Counted from the first letter of the stretch, positions 33,226-42,792 are shown. The stretch: DNA of 64,000 nucleotides from Pedobacter insulae (GCF_900113525.1 NZ_FOPP01000003.1:124001-188000); one strand, 5' to 3'. The notes: a model not told the origin generated them from the letters alone. Translations and numbers: made by a program.

Positions 33226-34595
33226 TATAGTGTTTTAATTTTTATAGATCTGAAGCTAACCTTATCACCATGATCCTGCAATAAAATTCTTCCTTTCGGA
33301 GCTTCCCCAAAATTTTTCCAGTCTTTATATTTACTGCCAGCAACCAGCTTTTTAAAGTCATCATTCCCTCTTATATATTCCAATACTTTAATCCCATTCA
33401 AATAGTGTTCAACTTTATTATCTGGATGTACAACCACTCTTCCTCTATTCCACGTACCAATCGGTCTTGTGCAGTTTAAAATCTTTTTAGCAGTAATCAA
33501 ATCATACAGCGATGCCAAGGTTCTATTCCCATCTTTACCCAATTTTGCATCAGGGTGTTTTGCATCATCTAATACCTGATATTCCAAGCCAATTGCAGAT
33601 CCAGAAGTTTGCTCGGCCAAGGTTACAAAATATTTGACTCCACTGTTTGCACCTTCACTTAACTTAAACTCAAACGATAAGTCAAATGCAGAGAACTGCT
33701 CTTGGGTCACTATGTCTCCACCATTTGTAGATTCTGCTCCACCAGAAGGCAAAACACTAACTAATCCATTTACAATTTCCCATCCCTTTTTAGGAAAAGC
33801 ACCAGTTTTTGCACCAATCCACCCGGCATCTGTTTTCCCGTCGAAAAGCAGTTTATATCCGTTACTTTTTTCTTGGGCCGATAAAGCATTAGCTGTCAAA
33901 TTAACTACATAGTTCGATTTTGGAAATGCTTGAGGTTTCAAGTTTTCAGTTTGGATTGTAATGTTCTTAAAATATACTTTTTTACCTTCAAGATCATGGT
34001 TATTTCCAATCCCATGCACCTGCAAGCCTATAATACCAGCTTTATCAAGTGTATCAACAACATAAGCAACCGGCACTCCATTTACCCAGGTTTTAGTTTC
34101 ATTTCCAATACATTCAATTTTATAGTGATTAAACTCTTCCGTCTTATAAGCAGATTTCGCTGCCGTATTCAGTTCAACCGGATATAACCACAATCTTCTA
34201 GCCTCATCATAAATACCACCTGTCCACGCTCTAGGGGTTGGATCTATTTCCATCTGTCTCCCAAATACCAACCCATTTCCCTTATTTCCTGAGGGATCAT
34301 AATGACTTCTAGTTTGGACACCACTATTAGTTGTCGAGCCTTCCAATTTAACGTCAAGTTCCAAGATAAAATTGCCATACTCTTTCTCGGTAATCAAAAA
34401 TGAATTCGGCGTGCCCGACTTCATCGTACCTACAATCGACCCATTTTCCACCGAATAGGACGCCTTTCCAGCAACTGCCTTCCAACCATTCAAGGTTTTC
34501 CCATCAAATAAAGGTATTTTTTGGGCATAAGCTGAAGATACTAAAAAAGTTAACGAAAGACTTAATAAGCTATATTTTTTGAATTTTGTAAACAT
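33225..34595 (-). CDS. Double DUF1080 (3-keto-disaccharide hydrolase type) protein
   Basis: 456 aa. Signal peptide MFTKFKKYSLLSLSLTFLVS ends near AYAQ (residue 25). Two DUF1080 (PF06439) concanavalin-like beta-sandwich domains follow: residues about 25-217 (IPLFDGKTLNGWKAVAGKAS ... MEIDPTPRAWTGGIYDE) and about 240-456 (YKLLFDGKTDAGWIGAKTGA ... LEYQVLDDAKHPDAKLGKDG). DUF1080 enzymes of gut Bacteroides cleave 3-keto-glycosides. Both halves keep the F-DGKT-GW start. It sits between two Gfo/Idh/MocA oxidoreductases, which would make and remove the keto group. Coupled by TAATG overlap to the downstream gene. Confidence 0.9.
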   Translation of the reverse strand: MFTKFKKYSLLSLSLTFLVSSAYAQKIPLFDGKTLNGWKAVAGKASYSVENGSIVGTMKSGTPNSFLITEKEYGNFILELDVKLEGSTTNSGVQTRSHYDPSGNKGNGLVFGRQMEIDPTPRAWTGGIYDEARRLWLYPVELNTAAKSAYKTEEFNHYKIECIGNETKTWVNGVPVAYVVDTLDKAGIIGLQVHGIGNNHDLEGKKVYFKNITIQTENLKPQAFPKSNYVVNLTANALSAQEKSNGYKLLFDGKTDAGWIGAKTGAFPKKGWEIVNGLVSVLPSGGAESTNGGDIVTQEQFSAFDLSFEFKLSEGANSGVKYFVTLAEQTSGSAIGLEYQVLDDAKHPDAKLGKDGNRTLASLYDLITAKKILNCTRPIGTWNRGRVVVHPDNKVEHYLNGIKVLEYIRGNDDFKKLVAGSKYKDWKNFGEAPKGRILLQDHGDKVSFRSIKIKTL

Positions 34596-34616
34596 TTGTA
34601 ATGCTATTATATTTGA

Positions 34617-35972
34617 TTAATATTTAAATATTTTTCCATTGGCCATAACTTCTTGTGTCTTCTCGTCGAATGTTGCCTTAGCTCCGGTACGAACAGCAGC
34701 GTTGGTCATGATATTCGCTATAGAATGAGAATAACCGGCCTCGACAGGGGCATTAGGCGTTTTCCTGCTTCTAACACACTCCATCCAATTACGCATATGC
34801 GCAGATGTTAAAGGATCTCCTCCAGTATTGGCGCTAGTTTCAATTTTGATTTCGGTGCTTGACAAATCAAAATTTGGCAATAAATTGGCTTTCATTCCCA
34901 TAGCAGCGGCTTCCTTCTCTCCGAGTCCTCCTTTTGGAGAAACTTTATTGGTTATAAGGTTTAACTCTCCCCCGTTTGAATAATAAACTTCCCCTACATC
35001 TCCCACACTATTTTGCATCCTAGAAGTAAAAGTAACTTGAAAACCATCTGTTTTATTTACTTCACCATAATCAAATACAGCAACCATTGAGTCCCAATTT
35101 TTGCGACCATCTTTCCACGTATAAATGCCTCCATTGGCCACTACACTTCGTGGATGTTTTAACTTCGTGAACCAATGCACTGTATCGATCTGGTGCGACA
35201 TCCATTGACCCGGCATTCCTGATGAATAAGGCCAGAACAAACGATATTCCAAATATTTTCTCGGATCCCATTCCTCAAATGGGCGATTTAACAAGTAACG
35301 TTTCCAATCGGTGTCTTCCTGTTTTAGTTTAGCTACTAGTGCTGGTCTCCTCCACCTGCCAGGCTGATTTACATTCCAAACAAGATCTACTGCAGAAATA
35401 GGACCAAATTTGCCTTCCTGAATATAATTTGCAGCAGCTTTATAATTTTCTCCACTTCTGCGCTGGGAGCCAATCTGTACAATCTTATTCGTTTCTTTCA
35501 CTGCTTTAAAAGCCGCTCTCGCATCAGCCATTGTTTCGGCAAAAGGTTTTTCCACATACGCATCGCATCCCGCCTTTACAGCGTCAATTGTATGAAGGGC
35601 ATGTTGAAAATCGGCCGTGCTTATGATAACAGCGTCCAAATCTTTTATGGCTAAGAGTTCATCATTGTTTCGGCAGCTTTTTATATCATGTCCAATTTTT
35701 TGCTTTAGATGAGCAACACCAAGATCTCGACGATAGCTCCATAAGTCTGACAGCCCAACTATATCGAAATTCAATTCCTTATGATGGTTTAAAAAACAAG
35801 GCAGAAGCGTATCCTTAAAACGATCAGAAAATGCTGCAACGCCGACACGAACGCGGTCATTGGCTCCTATTATACGACTATAGCTTTTAGCGCTGGTGCT
35901 TAATGTACCGGTAAAAGCTGCTGCCGCCAGTAAACTTGACTGCTGAATGAAAATTCTTCTTGAATTACCCAT
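34617..35972 (-). CDS. Exported Gfo/Idh/MocA family oxidoreductase (second)
   Basis: 451 aa. The twin-arginine start MGNSRRIFIQQSSLLAAAAF suits Tat export. The Rossmann region is NDRVRVGVAAFSDRF (glycines less regular than usual), the EKP motif is intact (YVEKPFAETM), and the catalytic helix is MSHQIDTVHW. It shares the SHQID segment with the first oxidoreductase but is only distantly related. It is the first gene of a three-gene set, with 21 bp before the DUF1080 gene. It probably handles the sugar keto group at C3 or a related position; substrate unproven. Confidence 0.88.
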   Translation of the reverse strand: MGNSRRIFIQQSSLLAAAAFTGTLSTSAKSYSRIIGANDRVRVGVAAFSDRFKDTLLPCFLNHHKELNFDIVGLSDLWSYRRDLGVAHLKQKIGHDIKSCRNNDELLAIKDLDAVIISTADFQHALHTIDAVKAGCDAYVEKPFAETMADARAAFKAVKETNKIVQIGSQRRSGENYKAAANYIQEGKFGPISAVDLVWNVNQPGRWRRPALVAKLKQEDTDWKRYLLNRPFEEWDPRKYLEYRLFWPYSSGMPGQWMSHQIDTVHWFTKLKHPRSVVANGGIYTWKDGRKNWDSMVAVFDYGEVNKTDGFQVTFTSRMQNSVGDVGEVYYSNGGELNLITNKVSPKGGLGEKEAAAMGMKANLLPNFDLSSTEIKIETSANTGGDPLTSAHMRNWMECVRSRKTPNAPVEAGYSHSIANIMTNAAVRTGAKATFDEKTQEVMANGKIFKY

Positions 35973-36105
35973 TTTTGAAGCTATTTATATACGGTTAGAA
36001 TTTTTCAGTTACCCTGTAAAGGGTTACTAATTCCAATAATATGACTTTTAACTCGTAATTAATAACTAAGAAGGTAAAATTTTTACGCAAACGTTCCTGA
36101 AATAA

Positions 36106-36639
36106 TTAAAGGGATTTAAATCCATTTATTAAAAATGTGTACTTACCTAAATCATAGCCTCTAAAATCACTTACATGGATAAACTTTACATCACTTCTTT
36201 TGCCTTGTTTATGCAAGGAGCCAGTAATGGTATATTTTTTATCAACGACAAGCTCATTTGCTTGGGCTTCTGAGACAATACCAGTAATCTGCAGTTGCAT
36301 GTAATTTAGCAGCGAAGCTGCGTTTCTACTTGTATCGCCAAATGCCTTAAAGGTGGCAATCTTTGTACGAATTTCGTTAATGGAGGTGTCTTTGATTTCC
36401 TTCACCTGCAAGGGCATGTCTTTTAAAAATTCTGCCTCATTACTTAAATTAATAAGTTTATGTTTAAACTTCTCTGTAGTTTCCTTTTCAGTGGCTTCAT
36501 CTTTGGTCCAATCCGGATTGCTGGTAATAAAATCGCTAAGCTTTTGTTCCAGAAATATTTGAGGTTTTACTTTTTCTTCTTTTTTAGGCCCACAAGAAAC
36601 TAGCAAGGCAATTCCATATAATAACATCAATTTCTTCAT
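36106..36639 (-). CDS. Lipoprotein of unknown function
   Basis: 177 aa. Lipobox LLVSC gives Cys16, followed by GPKKEEKVKPQ, a charged linker. The middle is helical. The C-terminal 70 residues (MQLQITGIVSEAQANELVVD ... YTITGSLHKQGKRSDVKFIH) have the strand pattern of a small OB-fold, tRNA_anti-like domain, but I cannot confirm that. It ends the valS transcription unit, starting 2 bp after valS. The link to ValS may be positional only. Confidence 0.6.
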   Translation of the reverse strand: MKKLMLLYGIALLVSCGPKKEEKVKPQIFLEQKLSDFITSNPDWTKDEATEKETTEKFKHKLINLSNEAEFLKDMPLQVKEIKDTSINEIRTKIATFKAFGDTSRNAASLLNYMQLQITGIVSEAQANELVVDKKYTITGSLHKQGKRSDVKFIHVSDFRGYDLGKYTFLINGFKSL

Positions 36640-36641
36640 AT

Positions 36642-39329
36642 CTATCTCGCTAAAATCGCTAAGCTTTCTGTAATTATTTTAATTTTTGATTCTGCGTCTT
36701 CCTTCTTATTACGTTCATTTGTAATAATTTCCGGCTTCGCATTTTGAACAAATCGCTCATTATTTAATTTTGCGTCAACAGATTTCAAAAAGCCCTGCAA
36801 GTAGCTTAACTCCTTGGTTAGGCGCTCTCGCTCTGCTTCTAAATCAATATTCTCATTTAGAACGATAAAAAATTCATCTTTACCTACCATAAAGCTAGCA
36901 GCTCCAGTAATTTTCTCATTCACTATAGCAAGTCCACTGATATTTGCCAATTTAAATATAATGTTCGACCATCTTTCGTAGTCTACTTCCGAATTTATCT
37001 TAACACTTAATGGCAAGGTTTCCTTTGGAGAAATCTGACGAACATTCCTCACATTCCTAATCTCGGAGATCAATCCTTTAATGGATTCAGCATCTTTAAG
37101 CAAAGATTCTGCAATATTTCCAATTTGTGGATAATCAGCAACGATACAGCAATCCATTTCTTTACGCTCTCCAAAAAGCTCATCATGATATAACTCTTCT
37201 GTTATGAACGGCATAAACGGATGTAACAACTTCAAAAGTTGTTCAAAATAATGGATAGTTATTTGCTTTGTTTCCGCATCAATAGGCTGCAAATAAGCGG
37301 GCTTAACCATTTCTAAATACCATGCGCAAAAATCATCCCATACCAATTTATAGGTTGCCATTAAAGCCTCAGACAAACGGTACTGCTTAAAATTAGCTTC
37401 AATATCACTCAACGCTTCGTTTAAGCGGTTTTCAAACCATGAAATGGCTTGTTGATTTGGACTCGCCAAATTTCTATCAACTTCCCAACCCTTTACCAAA
37501 CGGAAGGCATTCCAAATTTTATTGGCAAAATTCCTTCCTTGTTCACAATAAGCTTCGTCAAACATCAAGTCATTTCCTGCCGGTGACGACATCAACATAC
37601 CAACTCTTACTCCGTCTGCTCCATACTTTTCAATCAAACCAATTGGATCGGGAGAGTTACCTAGTGACTTAGACATCTTTCTACCCAATTTATCCCTTAC
37701 AATTCCCGTAAGATAAACATTGGTAAACGGTTTCTGACCTCTAAATTCGTGACCGGCCATAATCATTCTCGCCACCCAAAAAAACAAAATTTCCGGCGCA
37801 GTAACTAAATCATTTGTAGGGTAATAATAGTTAATTTCGGGATTATCAGGATTTTTAAATCCATCAAAAACGGAAATTGGCCATAACCAAGAAGAAAACC
37901 AGGTATCCATCACGTCCTCGTCTTGCGTAATAAATTCACTTGCTTGGATCCTAAACCCTGCTTTTTCCTCCTCAGAAAACGCAATTCGTTCCGCAGAACG
38001 GTTAATCAATTCTTCAATTGCTTCTTCCTTTGTTTTAGCAACCACCGGAGCTTCATGCTGAAAATACCATGCAGGAATTCTTTGACCCCACCACAATTGT
38101 CTACTTATACACCAATCCTTCACATTCTCCATCCAATGACGATAAGTATTCACAAATTTCTCAGGAATTAACTTTACGTCGCCATTCAATACATCGGCTA
38201 AGGCAGGCTTTGCCAACTCATCCATTTTACTAAACCACTGCAATGACAACTTAGGCTCAATAACAGCATCGGTGCGCTCAGAGTAGCCTACCTGAGACTT
38301 ATAATCTTCAACTTTCTCTAAATGCCCACTTTCCTCAAGCATTTTAGCTATTTTTTTTCTAGCTATAAAACGATCCTCACCAATTAAAATCTGTGCTTTA
38401 TCATTCAAACTACCATCGTCATTTAAAATATCAATTACCGGTAATTGATGTTTAATGCCCAATTCATAGTCATTTAAATCGTGTGCTGGAGTAACTTTCA
38501 AGCACCCTGTACCAAAATCCATGGTCACATAATCGTCCAAGATCACCGGAATTTCACGATTAATTAATGGCACATATACTTTCTTGCCGTGCAAATGAAG
38601 GTAGCGTTCATCATTTGGATTGATGCATATCGCACTATCAGCCATGATTGTTTCTGGACGTGTAGTTGCGATAGTTAGAAAGTTTTTAGCTTCCTCCTCT
38701 TGATACCCGCTACTTGATACTCGATACTTAATATAATATAATTTCGAATTAACTTCTTTTCTAATTACTTCCTCATCAGAAACCGCCGATTTTGCTGAAG
38801 GATCCCAGTTTACCATGCGTATACCCCGGTAAATATTTCCCTTTTTATATAAATGGATAAAACTATCAATTACAGCATCCGACAAATTTTCATCCATCGT
38901 AAAACGTGTTCTATCCCAATCGCAACTTGCCCCAAGTTTTTTTAACTGCTCTAAAATTATACCTCCATATTTTTCTTTCCACTCCCATGCATAGGCTAAA
39001 AACTCCTCACGGCTAAGGTCCTTTTTACTAATTCCCCTTTCCTTAAGCATGGCAACTACCTTTGCCTCGGTAGCAATCGACGCATGATCGGTACCTGGAA
39101 CCCAACAAGCATTTTTCCCTTGCATTCGAGCTTTGCGAATCAGTACATCTTGAATGGTATTGTTGAGCATATGGCCCATATGCAATACACCAGTAACATT
39201 TGGCGGAGGAATTACAATTGTATATGGCTCGCGCTCATCAGGTTCAGAATGGAAAAATTTTTTAGAAAGCCAGTAACTATACCATTTATCTTCGGTTTCG
39301 GCAGGATTGTATTTAGTAGATATGCTCAT
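36642..39329 (-). CDS. valS: Valyl-tRNA synthetase
   Basis: 895 aa class I synthetase, family length. HIGH motif HMGH at residues 50-53 (in PPNVTGVLHMGHML), KMSKS near residue 550 (GRKMSKSLGN), editing CP1 domain with ATTRPETIMADSA and the C-terminal coiled-coil domain (ENIDLEAERERLTKELSYLQ) that contacts the tRNA. It charges tRNA-Val and hydrolyses Thr-tRNA-Val. A -7 element lies 18 nt upstream. The lipoprotein gene follows directly. Confidence 0.97.
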   Translation of the reverse strand: MSISTKYNPAETEDKWYSYWLSKKFFHSEPDEREPYTIVIPPPNVTGVLHMGHMLNNTIQDVLIRKARMQGKNACWVPGTDHASIATEAKVVAMLKERGISKKDLSREEFLAYAWEWKEKYGGIILEQLKKLGASCDWDRTRFTMDENLSDAVIDSFIHLYKKGNIYRGIRMVNWDPSAKSAVSDEEVIRKEVNSKLYYIKYRVSSSGYQEEEAKNFLTIATTRPETIMADSAICINPNDERYLHLHGKKVYVPLINREIPVILDDYVTMDFGTGCLKVTPAHDLNDYELGIKHQLPVIDILNDDGSLNDKAQILIGEDRFIARKKIAKMLEESGHLEKVEDYKSQVGYSERTDAVIEPKLSLQWFSKMDELAKPALADVLNGDVKLIPEKFVNTYRHWMENVKDWCISRQLWWGQRIPAWYFQHEAPVVAKTKEEAIEELINRSAERIAFSEEEKAGFRIQASEFITQDEDVMDTWFSSWLWPISVFDGFKNPDNPEINYYYPTNDLVTAPEILFFWVARMIMAGHEFRGQKPFTNVYLTGIVRDKLGRKMSKSLGNSPDPIGLIEKYGADGVRVGMLMSSPAGNDLMFDEAYCEQGRNFANKIWNAFRLVKGWEVDRNLASPNQQAISWFENRLNEALSDIEANFKQYRLSEALMATYKLVWDDFCAWYLEMVKPAYLQPIDAETKQITIHYFEQLLKLLHPFMPFITEELYHDELFGERKEMDCCIVADYPQIGNIAESLLKDAESIKGLISEIRNVRNVRQISPKETLPLSVKINSEVDYERWSNIIFKLANISGLAIVNEKITGAASFMVGKDEFFIVLNENIDLEAERERLTKELSYLQGFLKSVDAKLNNERFVQNAKPEIITNERNKKEDAESKIKIITESLAILAR

Positions 39330-39347
39330 GAAAAATTGTGTGGATTA

Positions 39348-39355
39348 CAAAAATA
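39348..39355 (-). promoter_or_regulatory. -7 promoter element of valS
   Basis: CAAAAATA on the plus strand, TATTTTTG on the minus strand, a perfect TAnnTTTG, 18 nt before the valS ATG. Confidence 0.55.
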
Positions 39356-39587
39356 AGTAAATAAGGTGAAAATTTTATCCCCTCACAATAAATTCGGCAA
39401 AAAGATGTTTATAGCTATATAAATCCTTAACAGATGAAATCTTTCAGGTTATCCCTATTCAATTTCCAAATGTTACGTAAAATCTATAACTGGTTTAACA
39501 AGTAATATTTCTATGATGTTGTTTTAATTAGATCTTTAATATTTAATTTCATCCTTAAATATTGAATCAAAATCTAATCTATATTTC

Positions 39588-41621
39588 ATGAACCAAATCA
39601 AAAATTACCTTGCTGCCTTTGGCATCATAGCAAGTAGCTTGACTTCATTCGCACAAACAGGCCCTAAAAAATATATTGATCCCGCTAACATGGATCTTAG
39701 CGTTAAGCCTGGAGACGATTTTTACCAATATGCCAGTGGAACGTGGATTAAGAAAAACCCTGTACCACCAAAGGAAACGAGATGGGGCTCATTTAATCAG
39801 CTAAGAGAATTTAATGCACAAGCAGTGAGGGGATTAGTTGAACAAGCTGCAGCCAATAAGACGGCATTACCCGGATCTGTGACCAAGCGTGTAGGCGACT
39901 TCTACGCTGCTGCAATGGATAGTTTAACAATCGAAAAAATGGGTTATACCCCAATAAAACCTGATCTCGAAAAAGTTAAACAAATAAAAACTCTTACTAA
40001 CCTTTTAGATCATGTCGCTTACATGCGAACTTCGGGTATCGCCTCTCCGATGTTTGGGTTAGGCGTGGGACAAGACCGCAAAAATGTAACGAAATATGTG
40101 GTCAATATTTCACAAGGCGGAACAACCTTAGGTGATCGGGATTACTACTTAAAAGACGACCCTCAAAGTCAACGAATTAGAGCTGCATACCACACTTACA
40201 TAACCAAACTTTTTACGCTAACAGGTAGTTCTGATGCAGAAGCCAAACAAAAAGCAATTACTGTTTTCAATCTAGAAAAATTGCTAGCAGAAGCGCAGAT
40301 GAGTCGTATCGAAATGCGTGACCCCTATAAAACTTATAATAAATTGACTGTTGCTGATTTAAATAAATTAACGCCAAATATCAACTGGAGTACTTTAATG
40401 CCTAAATTTAAGATTACCGGACAAGATACAGTGTTAGTTAATTCATTAACATTCTTCAAAAGTTTAAATAATATGTTAACCGCTGTTCCAATCGCCGACT
40501 GGAGAACATATCTTGAATGGAATATTTTAAAAGGGTCAGCCGGCAACTTAAGTAAGCCCTTTATTAATGCTAGTTTTGCTTTTACACAAGCTCAAACTGG
40601 ACAAAAAGTTCAAACTCCTCGTTGGCAAACTATGTCCTCATTAACCGACCGTACCATTGGTGAACTATTGGGTCAGCTTTACGTTGCAAAATATTTTAAA
40701 CCTGATGCAAAAGTCCGAATGGATGCCATGATCGAAAACCTGAGGAAAGCATTTGAAATCAGAATTAATGGACTTGAATGGATGAGTGATGTAACCAAGA
40801 AAAGAGCGCTTGAAAAACTACATGCCTTTACACCCAAAGTTGGATATACTACAAAGTGGAAAACATATGATGGTTTAGTAATTAACAGAGGGACTTATTT
40901 TCAGAATCTCAGAAACGCAAGCATGTGGAGTTATAATGAAAACATTAAACAGTTGGGCAAGCCTGTTGATCGTACGCGTTTTGGTATGACACCTCCAACA
41001 GTGAATGCGTCTTATAGCGCTACCATGAATGAAATTGTTTTTCCTGCCGGAATTTTACAGTTTCCATTTTTTGATCCGAATGCCGACGATGCCGTGAATT
41101 ATGGTGGTATTGGCGCTGTAATAGGCCACGAAATGAGCCATGGATTTGACGATTCTGGAAGTCAATATGATAAAGATGGTAATCTTAAAAACTGGTGGAC
41201 TGATGAGGATCGTGCAAAATTTAACGAAAAAACAAAAGCATTAGGTGAACAGTTTAGTGCCTATACAGTAGTCGATACGATTCACGTGTTAGGCAAATTA
41301 ACGATGGGTGAAAACATTGGCGATTTAGGAGGTCTAAACGCGGCTTATACCGCATTTAAAATGACCAAACAAGGCCAAAGCAATGAAAAAATTGATGGCT
41401 TTACGCCAGACCAAAGATTCTTTTTGTCGTGGGCACAAGTGTGGAGAGGAAATATTTTGGATGAAGCCGCAGCGCAGTTAATTAAAACAGATTCACATTC
41501 ACCTGGCCCCTATAGAACCATTGGTGCGCCTGTAAATATGGATGCTTGGTATAATGCATTCGATGTTAAACCAGGAGATAAACTTTACAAAAAACCTGAA
41601 GATCGAATTAGATTGTGGTAG
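39588..41621 (+). CDS. pepO: M13 family metallopeptidase (PepO/neprilysin type)
   Basis: 677 aa. Signal peptide (residues 1-22, ending SFAQ) exports it. The M13 N-terminal region contains YIDPANMDLSVKPGDDFYQY and the C-terminal catalytic region contains the zinc site HEMSHGFDD (H514) and ENIGDLGGL with the third zinc ligand region, then the terminal TDSHSPGPYRT and W. Such enzymes cleave peptides in the periplasm or at the surface. The upstream 257-bp gap with valS is AT-rich and holds a near-consensus -7 (TATATTTC at 39580-39587) directly before the ATG. A perfect palindrome follows the stop codon. Confidence 0.92.
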   Translation: MNQIKNYLAAFGIIASSLTSFAQTGPKKYIDPANMDLSVKPGDDFYQYASGTWIKKNPVPPKETRWGSFNQLREFNAQAVRGLVEQAAANKTALPGSVTKRVGDFYAAAMDSLTIEKMGYTPIKPDLEKVKQIKTLTNLLDHVAYMRTSGIASPMFGLGVGQDRKNVTKYVVNISQGGTTLGDRDYYLKDDPQSQRIRAAYHTYITKLFTLTGSSDAEAKQKAITVFNLEKLLAEAQMSRIEMRDPYKTYNKLTVADLNKLTPNINWSTLMPKFKITGQDTVLVNSLTFFKSLNNMLTAVPIADWRTYLEWNILKGSAGNLSKPFINASFAFTQAQTGQKVQTPRWQTMSSLTDRTIGELLGQLYVAKYFKPDAKVRMDAMIENLRKAFEIRINGLEWMSDVTKKRALEKLHAFTPKVGYTTKWKTYDGLVINRGTYFQNLRNASMWSYNENIKQLGKPVDRTRFGMTPPTVNASYSATMNEIVFPAGILQFPFFDPNADDAVNYGGIGAVIGHEMSHGFDDSGSQYDKDGNLKNWWTDEDRAKFNEKTKALGEQFSAYTVVDTIHVLGKLTMGENIGDLGGLNAAYTAFKMTKQGQSNEKIDGFTPDQRFFLSWAQVWRGNILDEAAAQLIKTDSHSPGPYRTIGAPVNMDAWYNAFDVKPGDKLYKKPEDRIRLW

Positions 41622-41628
41622 TTATTAT

Positions 41629-41650
41629 CAGCTAGCTAATTAGCTAGCTG
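41629..41650 (+). terminator. Perfect 22-bp palindrome at the pepO/yjbR convergent end
   Basis: Half-site CAGCTAGCTAA followed by its exact reverse complement, with no spacer. It begins 8 nt after the pepO stop and contains the stop codon of the convergent yjbR-like gene (41644-41646). On the plus strand it is followed by TATTTTTCTT, so it can act as a terminator for pepO; the hairpin loop would be AATT. Confidence 0.7.
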
Positions 41651-41982
41651 TATTTTTCTTGTATCTTTTTCGACAATTTAGAAAGTACGAGTGCTCTAGA
41701 AGTTAATACTCTTCTCTTCAAATCAGCTTCGCTAAGCACATTTAAATTGTCGATTCTCACCCATTGTCTTTTGGCCATATGCGAGGCCTGCTGAATACCA
41801 TCTCTAGCCGTTAACTCGTCGAACTCTTCTGGTGTACATTTAGTAGAGAAACTATTTCCCTCGTCTATAGCGATAATCACAAAAAGCTTCTCCTCAATCA
41901 TGAAGCATAGGTGCTCCCATTTCATTCCTTCTGTAGTACCAGGTAAACTAAGGCAAAATTCTCTGAAATTTTCAATATCCAT
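41644..41982 (-). CDS. MmcQ/YjbR family DNA-binding protein
   Basis: 112 aa, the standard size of this family, with the CyaY-like alpha-beta fold. The opening MDIENFREFCLSLPGTTEG and the WEHLCFMIEEKLFVIIAID beta strands are characteristic, as are the later EFDELTARDGIQQASHMAK and WVRIDNLN. Members bind double-stranded DNA; the function is not known. It converges with pepO; its last codons lie in the palindrome there. The upstream gap to mnmD is divergent. Confidence 0.85.
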   Translation of the reverse strand: MDIENFREFCLSLPGTTEGMKWEHLCFMIEEKLFVIIAIDEGNSFSTKCTPEEFDELTARDGIQQASHMAKRQWVRIDNLNVLSEADLKRRVLTSRALVLSKLSKKIQEKYS

Positions 41983-42053
41983 TTTTTATGCTTAAAGACC
42001 ATAGCAAAAGATGAAAGCTTAGGTCGAACAAAGATATTACTAATTTAAAAACT

Positions 42054-42061
42054 TATTTTTG
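42054..42061 (+). promoter_or_regulatory. -7 promoter element of mnmD
   Basis: TATTTTTG, a perfect TAnnTTTG, ending 4 nt before the mnmD ATG, suggesting a leaderless transcript. Confidence 0.6.
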
Positions 42062-42065
42062 AAAC

Positions 42066-42737
42066 ATGAATATTTTAACGCAAACAGCAGATGGTTCGAA
42101 CACCTTATTTAATGAAACCATTGGAGAGCACTACCATTCTTCCCATGGTGCCTTGCAAGAGAGTAAACACGTATTCATTGCTGCTGGATTAAAATATGCT
42201 ATTGAGCAATTAAAAGGTCCAGAAATTAATGTTTTAGAAGTTGGCTTCGGCACTGGCTTAAACTTTATCTTGAGTTTTTTGGAAGCAGAAAAACAACAGG
42301 TTAAGTTAAATTATACTGGCATTGAAGCATTTCCCTTAACGATAGACGTTATCCAACAAACAGCCTATAGCAAATATGTGCCAATGCCAATATGGCAAAA
42401 TTTTACAGCGGGATACGAAAAATCGCTTCAAGAAACACAAAGCCTATCAGCCTTTTGCAACTTACAGATTCTAACCTCCGAACTTGCCCAAGTGAAAAGC
42501 GGAGCACAATTTGACATCGTTTACTACGATGCATTTTCAGTGCGTCATCAGCCTGAAATGTGGACAGATGAAATTATTGCCCACACTTGTAGCTTCTTAA
42601 AGCAAGGTGGTATTTTTGTCACCTACGCCATTACAGGCGATTTAAAAAGAGCAGTTAAGAAATGTGGCTTTGCAATAGAGAAACTTCCTGGAGCTCCCGG
42701 TAAAAGAGAGATGTTAAGAGCTATAAAAATAGCTTAA
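42066..42737 (+). CDS. mnmD: tRNA 5-(aminomethyl)-2-thiouridine methyltransferase, MnmD only
   Basis: 223 aa SAM-dependent methyltransferase with motif I VLEVGFGTGLNFILSF (residues 56-71) and the DUF752 block DIVYYDAFSVRHQPEMWTDE plus GGIFVTYAITGDLKRAVKK. It matches the MnmC2/MnmD half of E. coli MnmC, which makes mnm5s2U34 in wobble tRNAs. The FAD-dependent oxidase half MnmC1 is absent, as in many Bacteroidota. Own -7 element 4 nt upstream. Converges with a TlpA gene 55 bp away. Confidence 0.9.
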   Translation: MNILTQTADGSNTLFNETIGEHYHSSHGALQESKHVFIAAGLKYAIEQLKGPEINVLEVGFGTGLNFILSFLEAEKQQVKLNYTGIEAFPLTIDVIQQTAYSKYVPMPIWQNFTAGYEKSLQETQSLSAFCNLQILTSELAQVKSGAQFDIVYYDAFSVRHQPEMWTDEIIAHTCSFLKQGGIFVTYAITGDLKRAVKKCGFAIEKLPGAPGKREMLRAIKIA

Positions 42738-42792
42738 AACAAATTGAGCCAACTATTAAAGTCGGCCCAGCTTGAAACCATACTAACTAAAC

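Noticed and set aside
39330..39587. Hidden gene or RNA in the valS-pepO gap
   Set aside because: AT-rich, stops in all frames, no stable hairpin; it reads as a divergent promoter region only.
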